Below, one piece after another: positions 35,008-43,778 of a DNA stretch of 64,000 nucleotides. The notes beneath the pieces were generated by a model, which was not told the DNA's origin, searched no databases, and saw nothing but the letters and a program-made list of their open reading frames with translations. Source of the stretch: Halieaceae bacterium (GTDB lineage: Bacteria; Pseudomonadota; Gammaproteobacteria; Pseudomonadales; Halieaceae). Each line of letters begins with the position of its first letter. Positions within the stretch are counted from its first letter, which is position 1. Location of the stretch: NCBI GenBank assembly GCA_902631395.1, contig CACOYM010000003.1:62001-126000 (forward strand), given 5' to 3'. The position numbers and the translations under genes are program-made.

Positions 35008-36740
35008 CGGAGCTGACCAACGCCTTTGAAGAATCCGCACTGCCGCTAAGGTCACCCGCGACGGTCATGGATCTTGAACGGCTGGGGTCATTTTCGCCGA
35101 CGAGATTGAGCTTTGCGCGCAGGCTCACGCGCATGATGTTCGAGCAGAAATGGCAGGCGTCCTGCACACAATTTGAGCTCAATGCCTCCGGTCATGGGTC
35201 TGCGGTGTATCGCTTGCAAACACCGACGCACCGATATCACGTAGTGATCTTTTCCCAGTATCTCGAGGGCCAAAGACGCACCGACAGGGTGATTGCCGAG
35301 GCCTGGGATTTAACCTTCTGTCTGGTGGAGGGTGAGGTCGACGCCGATCTGATGTCGGCGATGTCGGCTAACGTGCCGTTACAGGAGGCGGGGCGCCAGC
35401 ATCCCAAATTGTTGGTGATCTCGCGCGCGAATAAGTCGGTGCGCAACTTTGAGGTATTCGTCTCTGCGTTGGCATCAGGCCAACAGCCTGATATCGAATA
35501 CGTCAAAGAAGCTGGCTATCTCTACCGCACCACCGCGGTTTACGGTAATGGCAAATTTGGGATCGCGGATTACGATCGCATCAAAGGGTGTGAGGATTTT
35601 CAGCAGCCCTTTTCCGCGCAAATGGCAGCGGTGTATGTGCTGCGCGAGTTTTCGGTCCAGCAGGTCGAGCACATCGCCAGGGCGAGAGATTCGGTCCGCG
35701 CTGTGACCTTGAAAACAGACACGCGACGCTATCTGGGCATCGGTAATTCCACAGGGCTTGGAATGGCGCCTTTTTTGATCAATCACCCGCAGTTGATCAG
35801 TCAGTGGGTGTGGGCGCGAGAACGGGCGCTTGCTGTCGCAGTGTCGCAGCTTCCCAAAGAGAGCGACCGGGAGAAAATAGTCGCTCTGTGCCGCCGTGCC
35901 ATAGCCTATCTGGCCGATACCCGCGTTGAAGACGAGCCCCAACGAGTGCGTAATGGCGAGGCGCAGGCCGAACTCATGCAGGTGATGGCTTGGCTGGAGC
36001 AGGTGCCGCTGGATGACACCCTGTGGCAACAGCTACTCAAATGGGCGCAGACACAGCTGTCACTCGAGACCCAAGAATTGCTCACTACGCTGCTCATTGA
36101 GCTTTATCCTCAGCAAGTCGATTCGTTAAACGATGCGATGTTTGCTGACGAAAATCTCGATTTGACTCCTGACATGCCGCTGATTCAGCTCAAGCAGATT
36201 CTGGAGACGCATTTTGATTGGGCAATTCACGCTAATTATGAGTGCGAGGACGCGCGGTACTGGTTCTGGTACCAGTCGGCAGAAAAGGAGGAGCCGCGGC
36301 TCGGTGTGAGAGGGGAAGAATTGGGTGAGGAAAAGGAGCTCGCGCTCGCCATCGCCCCAACAACCCAGCGCGTTTACCGTGATCTCGTTGAATTGTTGCA
36401 TGCACAGCCCCGTGCGCTGACCGTTGATTTGGTAATCGCATTTCCCGAGCACATGCGGGTCATCCGTCGCATACAGACTATGGCCGCTACGGTGTATGGA
36501 GAGATCAGAGCCAATTTATGGCACCGCGACATGAAGCCCATGCATTTGTTGCGCGCCAAGCTGTCGTTCTTAGGTGCACACCGATTCGATCCTCGGGGCG
36601 AACGCTGGGTGAGGGTGACGTTTTTTCAGGGAGCTCCACTACTGAGAGACTACGAGGACGCCGCGGCGCCGCCGGAGGTGTTTGATGACTGGAGTTTTCC
36701 AGTAGCGCCCGGTGCGGAATTCACGGCTGCAGTGCCATGA
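35004..36740 (+). CDS. Large protein of unknown family in the sox-like operon, 578 residues
   Basis: I do not recognise this family. The protein is soluble with no signal peptide or membrane span. Visible landmarks are LGSFSPTRLSFARRLTRMMF near the start, HRYHVVIFSQYLEGQRRTDR, YLYRTTAVYGNGKFGIADYD around residue 180, GIGNSTGLGMAPFLINHP around 250, a long helical Gln/Leu-rich middle and a C-terminal RVTFFQGAPLLRDYED. The glycine-rich GNSTGLGMAP might be a ligand loop. It is coupled by ATGA overlaps to the M19-like gene before and the DUF3726 gene after, so it works in the same pathway. Confidence 0.7.
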   Translation: MTELTNAFEESALPLRSPATVMDLERLGSFSPTRLSFARRLTRMMFEQKWQASCTQFELNASGHGSAVYRLQTPTHRYHVVIFSQYLEGQRRTDRVIAEAWDLTFCLVEGEVDADLMSAMSANVPLQEAGRQHPKLLVISRANKSVRNFEVFVSALASGQQPDIEYVKEAGYLYRTTAVYGNGKFGIADYDRIKGCEDFQQPFSAQMAAVYVLREFSVQQVEHIARARDSVRAVTLKTDTRRYLGIGNSTGLGMAPFLINHPQLISQWVWARERALAVAVSQLPKESDREKIVALCRRAIAYLADTRVEDEPQRVRNGEAQAELMQVMAWLEQVPLDDTLWQQLLKWAQTQLSLETQELLTTLLIELYPQQVDSLNDAMFADENLDLTPDMPLIQLKQILETHFDWAIHANYECEDARYWFWYQSAEKEEPRLGVRGEELGEEKELALAIAPTTQRVYRDLVELLHAQPRALTVDLVIAFPEHMRVIRRIQTMAATVYGEIRANLWHRDMKPMHLLRAKLSFLGAHRFDPRGERWVRVTFFQGAPLLRDYEDAAAPPEVFDDWSFPVAPGAEFTAAVP

Positions 36741-37492
36741 AAATCTCTCTCAATGAGTTGCAGTCGGTCTGCCGCAAAGCCTTCGCCGGGATGGGGTTTG
36801 AAGCAGGGCATGCCGATGACGCCGCGGCGATGGTGGCGTGGATGCAGAGCTACGGGCTCGACGGCATGAAGGCGCTCAACGAGGGGCTTGAGTGTGTGGT
36901 GGCATCCGCGGCATTAGCCAGACCAAATGTGATTTATCAGGACGCTGATCTGGCTGTCGTGGATGGACAGCACATGAGCGTGCTGTCGTCCGGCAATCTG
37001 GCGCTGGAGTTGGCGTTCGCCAAGGCACGAATTCGCGGTCTGGCCGTTATCAAGATTCGGCACTGTCGTCAGCGCCAACTTATCATGGGGTATCTGTCCC
37101 GGCTTGCTGATCGCGGTATGAACGTGACGGCATTTTGGCGCCACTCCCAGACACCGATCACTGAACAGGTCGTGGGTTTTCGTGCCAGCTCGGCGGTGCC
37201 TTCCATAAGAGTTTTCGAGCTGGCCGATACGCCTGAGGATGATGTCCCGAATGATGGTATTACCATTGTGATGGCAAACCACTTCGATCTGTTGCCCAAG
37301 ATTCGCTCGGAGGATGAGTACGAATTGCTTGCCTGTCACGACGAGGCCGATTTGTTAGCGGCTAGGCATCAGGCATTGGCTGAGGGACTCACCGTTGACC
37401 CTGAGATCTGGCAGCAGCTCAGGGGTTTTGCTGCGAAAACGTTGGTTGAAGCGTCTGAGCAATCGCGCTCCGATGCAGGGCCCGCAGAATGA
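36737..37492 (+). CDS. DUF3726 protein (Ldh2-related)
   Basis: A 251-residue protein of the DUF3726 family. It begins MKISLNELQSVCRKAFAGMGF and has AAAMVAWMQSYGLDGM, resembling the N-terminal part of Ldh2/malate-type dehydrogenases, then IKIRHCRQRQLIMGYLSRLA and VMANHFDLLPKIRS. The second half of an Ldh2 enzyme, needed for nicotinamide nucleotide binding, is not evident. Families of this kind sit next to sarcosine-oxidase-like genes in marine bacteria; no activity is known to me. Both ends overlap neighbours by ATGA. Confidence 0.75.
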   Translation: MKISLNELQSVCRKAFAGMGFEAGHADDAAAMVAWMQSYGLDGMKALNEGLECVVASAALARPNVIYQDADLAVVDGQHMSVLSSGNLALELAFAKARIRGLAVIKIRHCRQRQLIMGYLSRLADRGMNVTAFWRHSQTPITEQVVGFRASSAVPSIRVFELADTPEDDVPNDGITIVMANHFDLLPKIRSEDEYELLACHDEADLLAARHQALAEGLTVDPEIWQQLRGFAAKTLVEASEQSRSDAGPAE

Positions 37493-37665
37493 GCGCGATT
37501 TTAGCGCTGGCAATGGGAGTCAATGATTTGGCTCGCAAGAGTGATGTCGTGGTGTGTATCGCAACGGCGCCATCGCAATGGTGCGACGAGCGGATCGCAA
37601 CTAATTCCGAGGGGTGCCACGGACCGTTACTTGGTGGTCTGTATTTTGCTGAGCGAGGCATCTAG
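37489..37665 (+). CDS. Small ORF between DUF3726 and soxB-like genes, 58 residues
   Basis: A 58-residue reading frame that starts in an ATGA overlap with the DUF3726 stop and ends two bases before the soxB-like ATG, so it fills the gap exactly. The product begins MSAILALAMGVNDLARKS and contains three cysteines (VVVCIATAPSQWCDE, SEGCHGP) and GGLYFAERG. No domain is recognised. It could be a small subunit or chaperone of the oxidase, or the remnant of a longer gene. Confidence 0.5.
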   Translation: MSAILALAMGVNDLARKSDVVVCIATAPSQWCDERIATNSEGCHGPLLGGLYFAERGI

Positions 37666-37667
37666 TC

Positions 37668-38915
37668 ATGCCGTTCTCACTCTTGAAATTCGGTCTGTAC
37701 AAAGATTACCCGTTTGAGCAAATCGCCGACTTACCGGGCCCCACTGATCTTAAGCAATATTACGACGTGGTGATCATCGGTGGCGGGGGACACGGCATCG
37801 CGACTGCCTATTACCTCGCTAAATATCACGGCATCACGAATGTCGCGGTGCTGGAAAAATCTTATTTGGGTGGCGGCAACACAGCACGCAACACGGCGGT
37901 CATTCGCTCCAATTACCTTACCTCAGCGGGCGTCCGTTTCTACACCGAATCGGTGAAGCTGTTCGAGCGGCTATCCAACGAATTTGATTTCAATATCATG
38001 TACTCGAGACGGGGGCAGCTGACGCTAGCGCATACCGATACCACTGTTAGGGCGTTTCGCCAGCGGGCTGAGGTCAACAAGCATTTTGGTGGTCGCACTG
38101 AACTGATCGATCGGCAGGCGGTGGGCGAGCTGTTGCCCAGCCTCAATTTAGATCCTGCTGGTTTGCCAATACTCGCTGGCCTCTGGCACCTTGATGGCGC
38201 CACCGCGCGCCATGACGCTGTCGCCTGGGGTTATGCCAAGGGCGCCACGCAGTGTGGCGTGGAGTTGCATCAGCTGACAGAGGTCACTGGTATCGATATT
38301 GAAGCGGGGCGCGTCACCGGTGTGCAAACCAATCGCGGGCGGGTAGCTTGCGGCTGTGTGGTGCAGGCCGTTTCGGGCCTCAGCGCGGAAGTCTCAAGAA
38401 TGGCCGGCTTTCCACTGCCGATTGTGGCGTACCCTTTGCAAGCCATGGTGACCCAGCCGGTCAAGCCTTTCTTGGATCCCCACGTGAGTTCTTCTGCGCT
38501 CCATTGTTATGTTCACCAGACTAGTCGCGGCGAGATTGTGATTGGTGGTGGGTCTGACCCGTACCCGCTGTATGGCACGCGTTCCACGCTCGAGCTGAAA
38601 GAGGGCTTGATCGGGTCTGCGGTAGAGATGTTCCCGTTCATGAGTGAGATGCGCCTCATGCGCCAATGGGCGGGGATCACCGACATGACCAGCGACTACA
38701 GTCCGATCATGGGGTTGAGTCCCGTCGAGAACTATTATCTGGACGCGGGGTGGGGTACCTGGGGCTTCAAAGCAACGCCTATTTGTGGCGTCACCATGGC
38801 TGAACTGGTGGCTTCCGGTGGCAAGGTGCCTGATCTTATTTCGCCCTTTAGTCTCGATCGTTTCGATGCCTTTCGGCAAGTAAACGAGATGGGCGCCACG
38901 GCGGCGAGTCACTAG
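37668..38915 (+). CDS. Sarcosine oxidase subunit beta-like (FAD amine oxidase)
   Basis: A 415-residue DAO-fold flavoprotein. The FAD-binding VVIIGGGGHGIATAYYLAKY lies at 34-53 and GGGNTARNTAVIRSNY at 68-83 is typical of heterotetrameric sarcosine oxidases; His182 in RHDAVAWG probably corresponds to the residue that holds FMN covalently in that enzyme. The C-terminus has GWGTWGFKATPICG. The complex would oxidise the C-N bond of an N-methyl or secondary amine and pass formaldehyde or an imine to the alpha subunit. Eight bases separate it from the delta-like gene. Confidence 0.85.
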   Translation: MPFSLLKFGLYKDYPFEQIADLPGPTDLKQYYDVVIIGGGGHGIATAYYLAKYHGITNVAVLEKSYLGGGNTARNTAVIRSNYLTSAGVRFYTESVKLFERLSNEFDFNIMYSRRGQLTLAHTDTTVRAFRQRAEVNKHFGGRTELIDRQAVGELLPSLNLDPAGLPILAGLWHLDGATARHDAVAWGYAKGATQCGVELHQLTEVTGIDIEAGRVTGVQTNRGRVACGCVVQAVSGLSAEVSRMAGFPLPIVAYPLQAMVTQPVKPFLDPHVSSSALHCYVHQTSRGEIVIGGGSDPYPLYGTRSTLELKEGLIGSAVEMFPFMSEMRLMRQWAGITDMTSDYSPIMGLSPVENYYLDAGWGTWGFKATPICGVTMAELVASGGKVPDLISPFSLDRFDAFRQVNEMGATAASH

Positions 38916-38923
38916 GTGGCGGT

Positions 38924-39226
38924 TTGAAAATCCTCACTTGCCCTTTGAATGGCCCGCGCAATATCGCCGAGTTCACCTATGGCGGTCAGGTGAAGCCCAT
39001 GCCCAATCCGACCGAGGCCACGGATCAAGAGTGGGCGCATTACGTGTTTTATGGTGACAACCACATTGGCGTAGTGCGCGAGTGGTGGATGCACACGCCC
39101 AGTGGTTACTGGTTCATCGTTGAAAGGCATAACCAAACCGATGAGGTGATGCGCACCTATGACCCGGCAGAACTGTTTGATCCGGGTTCTTCGCCCGCGA
39201 CGGAACCAGTGCAGGCCGATCCGTGA
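38924..39226 (+). CDS. Sarcosine oxidase subunit delta-like, without full zinc site
   Basis: A 100-residue SoxD-family subunit: CPLNGPRNIAEFTYGG at the N-terminus, ATDQEWAHYVFYGDN, REWWMHTPSGYWFIVERH and EVMRTYDPAE. In characterised SoxD three Cys and one His hold zinc; here only the first Cys and the His remain, with Asn and Tyr at the other positions, so zinc binding is doubtful. It starts at a TTG (38924), since no ATG fits the family N-terminus. It overlaps the alpha-like gene by four bases (GTGA). Confidence 0.8.
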   Translation: MKILTCPLNGPRNIAEFTYGGQVKPMPNPTEATDQEWAHYVFYGDNHIGVVREWWMHTPSGYWFIVERHNQTDEVMRTYDPAELFDPGSSPATEPVQADP

Positions 39227-42120
39227 CGGAGCGATTGCCACTGCCCTACGGCAGCCGCATCAAGCGGGATACTCCGGTGAGCGCGCGTTTTGACGGGCGC
39301 GAATTGCCCGCGTTGGAGGGCGATACCGTTGCGTCTGCCCTGGTGGCCAGCGGACAGTGGGTGATCTCGCGGTCCTTTAAGTACCACCGACCGCGGGGTC
39401 CGCTGACCATGGCGGGGCATGACGCCAACACGCTGGTGCAGACGCGGGCGGCGCCCAATCGCCTTGCAGATGAATTACCCATCGCCGATTACCCCGAGAC
39501 CACGGCTCAGAACTTATCGGGCAGCTTGATGGCGGATCGTAGTGCCATCATCGACTGGTTTGGTCGCTTCCTGCCTGTAGGTTTTTACTACCGTGCCTTT
39601 TACCGACCGTTCGGCGTGTGGCACTGGTGGGAGCGAATGATTCGCAAAGCAGCTGGGCTTGGTGTGGCCAATCTGTCTGCCAGCCCTCACTACCAGGACA
39701 AGCAGTATCTGTTTTGCGATGTGGCGGTGGTCGGTGCGGGCCCTGCTGGTCTCAGTGCTGCGCTAAAGGCGGCGGAGGGTGGTGCCTCGGTTTTGCTTGT
39801 CGATGAAGAGCCTGAGTTAGGCGGCTCTCTGACGTATCACCGCTTTGCCATCGATAGTGATGCGGTGCGAAGCGAGGCGGAGACGCTCATCGCTAAAGTT
39901 GCATCGCATCCTCGTATCAAAGTGCTTACCCATGCACTCTGTAACGGCTGGTTTACCGATCATTATTTGCCCGTGATTCAGGGCGATCGCCTATTCAAGG
40001 TACGCGCCAAAAGTTGTGTGTTGGCGACAGGCATCAGTGAGCAGCACGTGGTGTTTCGGAACAACGATCTCCCCGGAGTGGTGCTTTGTAGTGCGCTTGA
40101 GCGCCTGCTCAACCATTATGCGGTGGCACCTCAGGGAGAGCTGGTGGTGCTTGCGGGGAATGACCAGGCCTGGATGACCGCGCTCACCGCGGCAGAGGCG
40201 GGCTTGCCTGTTGCGGCAGTCGTGGATCTCCGCGACGCACCGGACGACGCAGCGTTGCTGGCTGAAGCGAATGCGCGGGGCATGACGGTCTACATGGGCG
40301 CCACGGTTTACACTGCGCGACGTGATTCAGAGAGTCAGTCGTTGTGCGCTGTCGACATTCATCACATCGACAGTCAGGGCGAGGTGGGTGAGCTGATCGC
40401 GCAAACAGATTGCGCGGTTCTGGCTATGAGTGCGGGCTTTATGCCGGCGTACCAGCTGGCGTGTCAGGCCGGGGCAAAACTCGACTATGACGACGGCCGC
40501 GCGGCCTTTTCTTTAAGCGGGCTTCCTGCAGGACTCTTTTTGGCTGGCAGCGTGAACAGCATGTACGCGCTGGATGCGGTGTTAGCCGATGGTCGCAACG
40601 CGGCGCGCGCCGCGCTGCGATGCATTGATATGACCGCCGACGAGGATGAGTCCGTCACCTGCGCGGCGCAGGTGAATCACTCCTGGCCCATCTTTCCTCA
40701 TCCAAAGGGCAGAGAATTTGTCGATTTCGACGAGGACCTGCAGATCAAAGACATCGTCAACGCGACCAGGCTGGGTTATCGCGATGTGCAGTTGGTAAAA
40801 CGCTACTCAACGGTGGGTATGGGGCCCTCGCAGGGTCGGCACGCTGCGCTACCGACAGCTCGGTTGGTGGCAAAAGCCACTGAGCGCACAGTGAGTGAGA
40901 CCGGCGTCACCACGGCCCGACCTCCGGTCAAGCCCGAGGCGCTGGGGCACATTGCCGGCCGACGTTTCCACCCCCATCGCCACACGGCGATCGCGGACCG
41001 GCATGCTGCTGCTGGCGCGCAGTGGATGCCTGTGGGCCTCTGGGGGCGACCGGCATTCTATGGTGAGCCAAACTACAAGCAGCGCTGCGTGGCTGAGGAG
41101 GTCACGGCGGTGAGGACCGGTGTCGGTGTGATCGACGTCAGCACCTTAGGTGGTATTGAGCTTCGCGGTCCCGACGCTGCCGAGTTCATGAATCGTTTCT
41201 ATACCTATGGGTTCCTTAAGCAGCCCGTAGGACGCACCCGTTACGCCGTATTGGTGAGTGAGCAAGGCGTGGTCATGGACGATGGTGTCGCCGCGCGCCT
41301 CGCAGAAGATCGATTTTATGTCACCGCGACGACGGGCGGTGTCGACCGAGTGTATCGCGAGATGCTGCGCTGGAACGCCCAGTGGCGACTTTCCGTCGAC
41401 ATCACAAATCTTACGGCGGCCCTCTCGGCGATTAATATTGCAGGCCCTGATTCTCGCGCGGTAATTGAGGCATTGGATTGTTCGATTGATCTCAGCGCTG
41501 ACGCCTTTCCTTACCTCTGTTGCAGAGAAGGGGATGTGGCTGGTGTTCCCGCGTGTCTTATGCGGGTCGGGTTCGTGGGGGAGTTGGGTTACGAGCTCCA
41601 CGTGCCTAGCCTGTTTGCCGCCGCGCTGTGGGACGCGGTCATGGAGGCCGGCGAGCCATGGCGAATCAAACCCTTTGGTGTTGAGGCTCAGCGTCTGCTG
41701 CGTTTAGAGAAGGGCCACATCATTGTCGGGCAGGACACAGATGGCATGACACACCCTAGTGAAGTGGGGCTGGACTGGGCGATAAATCGCAGCAAGCCTG
41801 ATTTTGTGGGGCGCCGCTCGGTGGATATCCTCGCGGCTTCCGCGCCCATCCGGCAACTGGTCGGGTTTTCGCTGGAACTCACAGCGCCCAAACCCTTGGA
41901 AGGGCACTTGGTGATCAAGGATGGCGATATCGTGGGTAACGTTACTTCCTGTGCGGTCTCGCCCTCGCTCAATCAGATTATCGGGCTGGCCTACGCGCAC
42001 CCAGACACTGCGAACCCGGGCGATCGAATTGCGATTCGTACTGAGGGTGGTGTGCTGGTGCAGGCTCGAGTTGAAGGCCTTCCATTTTACGACCCGCAAA
42101 ACGCGAGGCAAGCGTTATGA
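39223..42120 (+). CDS. Sarcosine oxidase subunit alpha-like
   Basis: A 965-residue protein laid out like SoxA: an N-terminal ferredoxin-like domain without iron-sulfur Cys (about 14-105, with FKYHRPRGPLTMAGHDANTL), an NAD-binding Rossmann fold (DVAVVGAGPAGLSAALKAAE near 165), and a C-terminal GcvT-like folate domain from about 570 (YKQRCVAEEVTAVRTGVGVIDVS, LRLEKGHIIVGQDTDGMTHP, GLDWAINRSKPDFVG). The folate domain would capture the one-carbon unit. GTG start; both ends overlap neighbouring sox-like genes. Confidence 0.87.
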   Translation: MTERLPLPYGSRIKRDTPVSARFDGRELPALEGDTVASALVASGQWVISRSFKYHRPRGPLTMAGHDANTLVQTRAAPNRLADELPIADYPETTAQNLSGSLMADRSAIIDWFGRFLPVGFYYRAFYRPFGVWHWWERMIRKAAGLGVANLSASPHYQDKQYLFCDVAVVGAGPAGLSAALKAAEGGASVLLVDEEPELGGSLTYHRFAIDSDAVRSEAETLIAKVASHPRIKVLTHALCNGWFTDHYLPVIQGDRLFKVRAKSCVLATGISEQHVVFRNNDLPGVVLCSALERLLNHYAVAPQGELVVLAGNDQAWMTALTAAEAGLPVAAVVDLRDAPDDAALLAEANARGMTVYMGATVYTARRDSESQSLCAVDIHHIDSQGEVGELIAQTDCAVLAMSAGFMPAYQLACQAGAKLDYDDGRAAFSLSGLPAGLFLAGSVNSMYALDAVLADGRNAARAALRCIDMTADEDESVTCAAQVNHSWPIFPHPKGREFVDFDEDLQIKDIVNATRLGYRDVQLVKRYSTVGMGPSQGRHAALPTARLVAKATERTVSETGVTTARPPVKPEALGHIAGRRFHPHRHTAIADRHAAAGAQWMPVGLWGRPAFYGEPNYKQRCVAEEVTAVRTGVGVIDVSTLGGIELRGPDAAEFMNRFYTYGFLKQPVGRTRYAVLVSEQGVVMDDGVAARLAEDRFYVTATTGGVDRVYREMLRWNAQWRLSVDITNLTAALSAINIAGPDSRAVIEALDCSIDLSADAFPYLCCREGDVAGVPACLMRVGFVGELGYELHVPSLFAAALWDAVMEAGEPWRIKPFGVEAQRLLRLEKGHIIVGQDTDGMTHPSEVGLDWAINRSKPDFVGRRSVDILAASAPIRQLVGFSLELTAPKPLEGHLVIKDGDIVGNVTSCAVSPSLNQIIGLAYAHPDTANPGDRIAIRTEGGVLVQARVEGLPFYDPQNARQAL

Positions 42121-42674
42121 GCCTGCGAAGTCCGCTAGAAGGCAGAGGGATGATCGAGGGGCACGGTGGGCTTCGACTGATTGATCTCACGCTTGCGCGT
42201 CGAGGGGGATTGCGGGGCAGCGGTGCTCGGGAGTGGTTATTGAGTCAGGGGCATACAGTGCCTGCTGCGCCGAATCAGATTGTGGCCAGCGGCGAATCGG
42301 ACTCAGTGATGTCGCTGAGTCATCGCGAGTTTTGGCTGTTACAACCGAATTGTGGGGCCTCTTCAGCCCGACCGGCAGCCGTGGCAGTCGCGGCAGGCAT
42401 CTGGCCGTTATACTGCCAGCACAGTCATGCGTGGCTGCAGGTGGCAGGAGAGCCACGGGCCGAGATCATGGCGAAGCTCTGTGGCGTGGATCTCTCAGAA
42501 GCTGCGTTTCCGCAAGGTAGTGTGGCCCAGACGCAAGTTGCTAGGGTGTCGGTGATTGTCGCCGCCCATCAGGATCAAGACGGCCGGTCCGTTTTTTCAA
42601 TTTTCGTAGACCAATCCCTCGCCCGCTATCTATGGGAGGTGATTTCAGATGCGATGAAAGAGTGGCTCGGGTAG
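42117..42674 (+). CDS. Sarcosine oxidase subunit gamma-like
   Basis: A 185-residue subunit of the SoxG family, recognised from its position and its GcvT-related pattern (RLIDLTLARRGGLRGSGAREWL, WPLYCQHSHAWLQVAG, KLCGVDLSEAAFPQGSVAQT, DQSLARYLWEVISDAM). It has no enzyme site of its own and completes the heterotetramer. It starts in an ATGA overlap with the alpha-like gene and ends two bases before a convergent Ldh2-like gene, so it closes the operon. Confidence 0.75.
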   Translation: MSLRSPLEGRGMIEGHGGLRLIDLTLARRGGLRGSGAREWLLSQGHTVPAAPNQIVASGESDSVMSLSHREFWLLQPNCGASSARPAAVAVAAGIWPLYCQHSHAWLQVAGEPRAEIMAKLCGVDLSEAAFPQGSVAQTQVARVSVIVAAHQDQDGRSVFSIFVDQSLARYLWEVISDAMKEWLG

Positions 42675-42676
42675 CG

Positions 42677-43678
42677 CTAGCCGCCGGCCGCCAGCGTCTC
42701 GATTTGCTCCAATAGCGTCTCCGGTACTTCAACGCCCTCTGTCTCATGCTTCAGGCGCTCAGCCCCGCGGCGTGCGCCGGGGATCCGCACATCATTGCCT
42801 TCAGTGAGCGCGCTGAACATGGTCTCAAGGTGAGGAACAAAACCGGTGCCGAAAAATTCCGGATCCATCGCGATAATGGTTTGGCCCACATTGGGGGGGC
42901 CGCCTTCGGTGTTCGCGAACATCGAGGCCTCGTAGGAGCAGTTGCTACCAGTGAGTACACCTGCGAGTACATCCACCATTAAGCCCAGACCAAAGCCTTT
43001 GGGCCCGCCCACTGGGAGTTGCGCGCCTTTAAGTCCCGCCGCTGGGTCCGTGGTGGGGTTGCCATCCGGATCGATCGCATGGCCGAGCTCAATCTCGCGG
43101 CCTTCCGCGGCGGCGCGCACCAGATTCACGCGTGCGGTCGAGGCAGTAGCCATATCGATCACTAGTGGCTCATCACCTGCGCGCGGGGCGCCCATCGCAA
43201 AGGGATTGGTGCCAAAGAAGGGCACCCTGCCACCGTGCGCTGCCACGGCTTTGGAGCTGTTGGCGAACATCAATGACACAAAACCCTCGCGTGCGAGGCG
43301 TCGCACAAACCACCCTAGCACGCCCGCCGATGAAGACTGATGAATCGACATTAGCCCCACACCCTGAGAACGGGTCGTCTCGATGAGCCGCCCCTCGGCA
43401 ATCACATAAGCGTGGTGGCAAAAGCCAAAATCCGCATCGATCACGGTGGTCGATTCTGAGGTTTTGACTATTTTTGGTACCGCGGCTGGATTCACTTTGC
43501 CGCAGCGAAGATGCTTGAGGTACAGATGCAGATAGCCAAGTCCCACATTGCGGATGCCCTCGGCCTCCGCGTCCATGATCTCTTCGGCAACGATGGTTGC
43601 TTGTTCGTCACTGGCACCGGCGCGCTTAAGCGCATCAAAGCAGAGCGCTTCAATCTGATCGAGGGTGAGTACAGGCAT
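42677..43678 (-). CDS. Ldh2/malate dehydrogenase-family NAD(P)-dependent oxidoreductase
   Basis: A 333-residue enzyme of the LDH2/MDG2 family, which acts on 2-oxo acids or cyclic imino acids such as delta-1-pyrroline-2-carboxylate. It shows LYLKHLRCGK, MSIHQSSSAGVLGWFVRRLA, AAHGGRVPFFGTNPFAMGAPR and VGGPKGFGLGLMVDVLAGVLTG. Next to a sox-like amine oxidase an imino acid reductase role is attractive but inferred. Convergent with the oxidase operon, two bases from its end; the SDR gene upstream on the same strand could share a transcript. Confidence 0.85.
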   Translation of the reverse strand: MPVLTLDQIEALCFDALKRAGASDEQATIVAEEIMDAEAEGIRNVGLGYLHLYLKHLRCGKVNPAAVPKIVKTSESTTVIDADFGFCHHAYVIAEGRLIETTRSQGVGLMSIHQSSSAGVLGWFVRRLAREGFVSLMFANSSKAVAAHGGRVPFFGTNPFAMGAPRAGDEPLVIDMATASTARVNLVRAAAEGREIELGHAIDPDGNPTTDPAAGLKGAQLPVGGPKGFGLGLMVDVLAGVLTGSNCSYEASMFANTEGGPPNVGQTIIAMDPEFFGTGFVPHLETMFSALTEGNDVRIPGARRGAERLKHETEGVEVPETLLEQIETLAAGG

Positions 43679-43778
43679 TGCTGGCTCCTTGATTCAGCCC
43701 AAATTGTGTCGAAAAGCAGCGTTACCTGCAGATAGGCATGTGGTCAGCGGCGTTGAGCGCGGGAGGTCCAACTGCTTG

